Source: Candidatus Thermofonsia Clade 1 bacterium
Lineage (GTDB): Bacteria; Chloroflexota; Anaerolineae; Aggregatilineales; UBA2796
Assembly: GCA_002794705.1 (NCBI GenBank)
Contig: PGTK01000005.1
Location: 144,064 to 208,063, forward strand
Direction: 5' to 3'
Length of the DNA: 64,000 nt
In this document: positions 61,254 through 64,000 of the stretch, one piece after another
Layout of the letters: each line of letters opens with the position of its first letter
How positions within the stretch are numbered: the stretch's first letter is position 1
The notes under the pieces: model-generated
What the model saw: only the letters and a program-made list of their open reading frames with translations
What the model was told of the DNA's origin: nothing
The model's database searches: none
Position numbers and translations under genes: made by a program

Positions 61254-61436
61254 CAACTCTATAGGTGGGGAAAATCTATAGGCGTTAAATCTTTACGTGG
61301 CAGGCATTCTAGCGCAGCAATTCCAATGCTCAAAGGCAGTTTGCTTGAGGAAAGCGGGACAGAGCATTAATGAAATTTTGCGCATTTATGCTATGTCCAG
61401 CCTTTGCAAAAATTCACGCCTTGCACTGATGTGCGC

Positions 61437-63824
61437 CTAGCTCATGCTGATCAAATTGACCACCGTGACGCCGTCGCCGCCCTCGCTCTCATCGCCGCGC
61501 TGATACTTGCTGACCAGCGGATGCCCGTCAAGCGCCTGACGGATCGCCTTGCGCAGCGCACCCGTTCCCTTGCCGTGAATGATGCGCACGAACGGCAAGC
61601 CCGCCAAATACGCCGCATCAAGGTATTCCTCCACGCGCTCTAGCGACTCCTCTACGCGCGCCCCGCGCAAATCCAGCTCCAAGCCGGGCGACGGACCGCG
61701 TTCAGGCAGTTTTTCGCGGCGTTTCTCGCGCACAGCGCTCCCATCTTTGCCGCGCCGCTCAATTTCATCCAGCTTAGCGCGCACTCGCAGCCGCCCGACT
61801 GTCACCTCAACGTCGGTCGCGCCAATTTCTGTAATCTGCCCCTCTGCCTTCAGCGGCAAGACCCAAACTGTCTCGCCCAGCCGATAGGTCGGCATCTCAT
61901 CCTCAGGGACGGGCAAATTCGGCGCGCTCAGCGAAGGCGTCTCAAGATTCGGCTGCACGTCAAAGGCGGCTGCCTCCAAACGCTTGACCGCTTCCGCCGA
62001 TTGTCCCGCATTTTGCAAGGCATGGCGCAACTTGCGAATTTCCTTGCGGACGCTCTCTAATTCGCGCTCCGCCACACGGCGCGCCTGCGCAAGGATATCC
62101 ATGCGCTCCTTTTCAGTCTCTTCGAGGCGCTCGCGCAACTCACGGACGAGGCGCTCAGCCTCTTCGCGCTGAGCAAGAGCTGCCTCACGCGCACGGCGGG
62201 TCTCCTCACGGGTCTGTTGCAACTCATCAAGCAGGTCATCCGTGATGAGTTCCTCAACGCCGATCATGCTACGCGCTGTCTCAATGATTGACTCTGGCAG
62301 TCCCAAGCGTGAGGCAATCGCCAAAGCGTTGGAGCGTCCCGGTATGCCGACGATCAGCCGATAGGTAGGACGTAGCGTCTGCAAATCAAACTCAACGCTG
62401 GCATTCCGAACGCCGCGCTGCTGCTGGCTGAAAACCTTCAGCTCAGGATGATGAGTCGTAACCAACGTGGTAATGCCGCGCTCCAGAAGATGCAGCAAAA
62501 TCGCACGGGCTAAGGCTGAACCCTCCGTCGGATCAGTGCCAGCGCCTAACTCATCGAGAATCACTAACGAACGCGGCGTCGCCTGCTCTAAAATCCTGAT
62601 TGTATTGGTCATGTGCGCCGAAAAGGTCGAGAGCGACTGCTCAATGCTCTGCTCATCGCCGATATCAGCGAAAATGCCCTCGAATACCGAAAGTTCAGCG
62701 CCAGGATTGGCAGGAATATGCAGTCCACACTGCGCCATCATCGCCAACAGACCGACGGTCTTCAGCGCGACTGTCTTGCCACCTGTATTCGGGCCCGTAA
62801 TGACCAAGATGTAGGTCTTTTCATCCAAAACGAGGTCAATCGGCACAACCCTCTCAGGGTCAAGCAGAGGATGGCGTGCACCCTCCAGCTTGATGGTACA
62901 GCCGGGATGGGACGAATCGGCGTGCGGCTGAAAGCCGACTAATTTCGGCGCCGTTGCTCTCAGCTGAGCGGCATAATGCGCCTTGGCAAAAACCAAGTCA
63001 AGGTGCGCCAAGACCTCAACTGTGCGCCTGATGAAATCGCCCTCATGGCTGACAAGCGCGCTCAGCTCCCGCAAAATGCGGCGGATTTCATCCTCTTCAG
63101 CCAACTGCAACTCACGGACAGCGTTATTCAGCTCAACCGTGACCAACGGCTCGATAAACAGCGTGGCGCCGCTAGAAGATTGATCATGCACAATGCCGGG
63201 AATCTTGCCCTTATGCTCAGCGCGCAACGGCAAAACATAACGGCCATTGCGCTGCGTAATCAGCTGCTCCTGAAGATACTTAGCGTAATTAACATTGGTG
63301 AGCAGGCTCTGCAAGCGGCTCTGCAAGCGCTCCGAAGCGACGCGCATATCACGGCGGATGATCGCCAATTTCGGCGAGGCAGAGTCATTGACATTACCGG
63401 CGTCATCCAGCACACGGCTGATCTCGCTCTGCAAAGCGGCGCATTCCTCAAGGCGCTCTGCAATGCCTGCCAGTGTGGGAAATTGACTGCGCAAGCGCGT
63501 GAGCGTCCGCTTTAGCGTGGTGGCACGGCGCAACGTGCCGCGAATGTCCAGAAGTGTGTGCGGCTCTAGAATGATACCACGCGCTGCTTGCCCAACTGCC
63601 TCGCGCACGTCGCGCACGCCGCCCAGCGTGATATCGCTCCGCAGCTGGAAGAGCGCAACTGCCTCAGAGGTCTCGCGCTGCCAGTCAAGCGCCTCGCGCA
63701 GGTCACTGGTGGGGCGCAAGGCACGGATGCACTCCGCGCCGCCCGAAAAGCTGGCATAGCGCGCCAGCTGCTCTAAGATTTTAGGCAGCTCTAAAACGTG
63801 CGCTGACTTTTCATCCATCACCAT
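61437..63824 (-). CDS. mutS2: endonuclease MutS2
   Basis: About 795 residues. MutS core without mismatch-recognition domain I; Walker A G-P-N-T-G-G-K-T, Walker B I-L-D-E-L-G-A-G-T-D-P, a clamp coiled coil (about 510-620) and a C-terminal Smr nuclease domain (L-D-L-R-G-A-R ... G-K-G-T-G-A-L-R). Family members act on branched DNA to limit recombination or on collided ribosomes (RqcU role). The start is uncertain: ATG at 63824 or 63818, each without a strong SD. A near-consensus promoter lies just upstream. Confidence 0.96.
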   Translation of the reverse strand: MVMDEKSAHVLELPKILEQLARYASFSGGAECIRALRPTSDLREALDWQRETSEAVALFQLRSDITLGGVRDVREAVGQAARGIILEPHTLLDIRGTLRRATTLKRTLTRLRSQFPTLAGIAERLEECAALQSEISRVLDDAGNVNDSASPKLAIIRRDMRVASERLQSRLQSLLTNVNYAKYLQEQLITQRNGRYVLPLRAEHKGKIPGIVHDQSSSGATLFIEPLVTVELNNAVRELQLAEEDEIRRILRELSALVSHEGDFIRRTVEVLAHLDLVFAKAHYAAQLRATAPKLVGFQPHADSSHPGCTIKLEGARHPLLDPERVVPIDLVLDEKTYILVITGPNTGGKTVALKTVGLLAMMAQCGLHIPANPGAELSVFEGIFADIGDEQSIEQSLSTFSAHMTNTIRILEQATPRSLVILDELGAGTDPTEGSALARAILLHLLERGITTLVTTHHPELKVFSQQQRGVRNASVEFDLQTLRPTYRLIVGIPGRSNALAIASRLGLPESIIETARSMIGVEELITDDLLDELQQTREETRRAREAALAQREEAERLVRELRERLEETEKERMDILAQARRVAERELESVRKEIRKLRHALQNAGQSAEAVKRLEAAAFDVQPNLETPSLSAPNLPVPEDEMPTYRLGETVWVLPLKAEGQITEIGATDVEVTVGRLRVRAKLDEIERRGKDGSAVREKRREKLPERGPSPGLELDLRGARVEESLERVEEYLDAAYLAGLPFVRIIHGKGTGALRKAIRQALDGHPLVSKYQRGDESEGGDGVTVVNLISMS

Positions 63825-63862
63825 TGGGAAAGGCTCTCTCACGTGATTCAAGTGCTACGTGA

Positions 63863-63891
63863 ATCGTAAAGGCGCAGAGGCGGAATGTCAA
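63863..63891 (-). promoter_or_regulatory. sigma70-type promoter of mutS2
   Basis: On the minus strand: TTGACA (63886-63891), 17-base spacer, TACGAT (63863-63868). It lies between the 5S rRNA 3' end and mutS2, so mutS2 does not depend on rRNA operon read-through. Confidence 0.65.
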
Positions 63892-63939
63892 TTCTCAATC
63901 GAGGGAAAGCGGGAGGGCGCGAGGGAGAGCAGAGGAAGT

Positions 63940-64000
63940 TGGCAATGACCTACTCTCCCACTCTGTCGCCAGAGCAGTACCATCGGCGCTGGCGGGCTTA
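63940..64000 (-). rRNA. rrf: 5S ribosomal RNA, 3' part, continues past the right edge
   Basis: The minus strand reads as the 3' half of 5S rRNA: CGCCGATGGTACTG followed by the helix arm ending GGGAGAGTAGGTCATTGCC. These are the conserved loop and terminal-stem signatures. About 61 bases are inside the window; the 5' half, and probably the 23S and 16S genes, lie beyond base 64000. Confidence 0.92.

Larger units (their letters stand above)
60972..61436. other. intergenic region between sdh operon and mutS2
   Basis: About 465 bases with no gene recognised. It holds the sdh promoter, a TTCAAA-tttt-TTTGAA palindrome at 61076-61091 upstream of it, and a 13-bp hairpin (61223-61253). The string GAGGAAAG near 61354 resembles RNase P RNA only over a few bases; nothing else supports that. 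Confidence 0.5.

Noticed and set aside
61350..61375. Start of an RNase P RNA (GAGGAAAG)
   Set aside because: Only a handful of bases agree; the following conserved CCGGGCU-like and loop elements are absent and the gap is too short.

Overview
The window looks like a single chromosomal stretch from an uncultured-type member of the Chloroflexota (Anaerolineae-like). This is inference from several traits seen together: many exported or membrane proteins with long Thr/Pro 'TPTPT' linkers, RNase Y, MutS2, type III pantothenate kinase, RecD2, a bacterial alpha-2-macroglobulin, and a fused SdhC/D membrane anchor. No phage, transposon, integrase, CRISPR array or tRNA was recognised. The DNA is GC-rich by eye; the clearest departure is the small-gene patch at about 29.2-30.7 kb, which also holds two frameshifted genes.

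Layout. 0-5.3 kb: the 3' end of a large alpha-2-macroglobulin gene (+). 5.3-7.2 kb: acyl-ACP desaturase (-) and a TspO-like membrane protein (+). 7.2-11.2 kb: fabG followed by a sugar-type ABC importer (binding protein, two permeases; no ATPase), all on -. 11.3-14.4 kb: a PpiC-type lipoprotein foldase and three membrane-anchored proteins with Thr/Pro stalks, two of which share an undescribed C-terminal domain. 14.5-16.1 kb: RNase Y (-). 16.7-23.5 kb: a + strand run of M32 carboxypeptidase, a degenerate membrane-anchored metallopeptidase-like protein, RlmN, alpha/beta hydrolase, LysA and GNAT. 23.5-29.2 kb: MutM, SH3/CARDB lipoprotein, DUF3267 zincin, UDP-glucose dehydrogenase and SsnA-like amidohydrolase. 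29.2-30.6 kb: a 2TM-domain protein and two related small genes that appear frameshifted.

30.7-41.3 kb is one uninterrupted, mostly overlapping - strand array headed by a strong promoter (TTGACA-17-TACAAT): CHAT protease-TM-CARDB, AroA, coiled-coil protein, Thr/Pro lipoprotein, O-antigen-ligase-like polymerase, HAD phosphatase, a degenerate Hsp70-like protein, a HEAT-repeat protein and a TrmH methyltransferase. The CHAT protein and the catalytically dead-looking Hsp70/HEAT pair are the most unusual items in the window.

41.5-55.9 kb: Hsp20, PriA (possibly leaderless), CoaX, a double-NYN protein, an unknown small protein, Roadblock/LC7 plus RecD2, an M23 peptidase, a ComEC with a degenerate metallo-beta-lactamase motif, and a CoxE-like VWA protein. 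55.9-61.0 kb (-): the sdhCD-sdhA-sdhB succinate dehydrogenase operon with hairpins after sdhA and sdhB, then a GT4 glycosyltransferase and a possible 48-residue membrane protein. 61.4-64.0 kb (-): MutS2, and the 3' part of a 5S rRNA gene at the right edge, so an rRNA operon lies just outside.

Recurring themes are convergent gene pairs that overlap tail to tail, stable hairpins between cistrons of operons, and extended -10 promoters (TGnTATACT type), two of which have a perfect palindrome in place of or next to the -35 region. All promoter, terminator and homology calls are by eye; no search was run.
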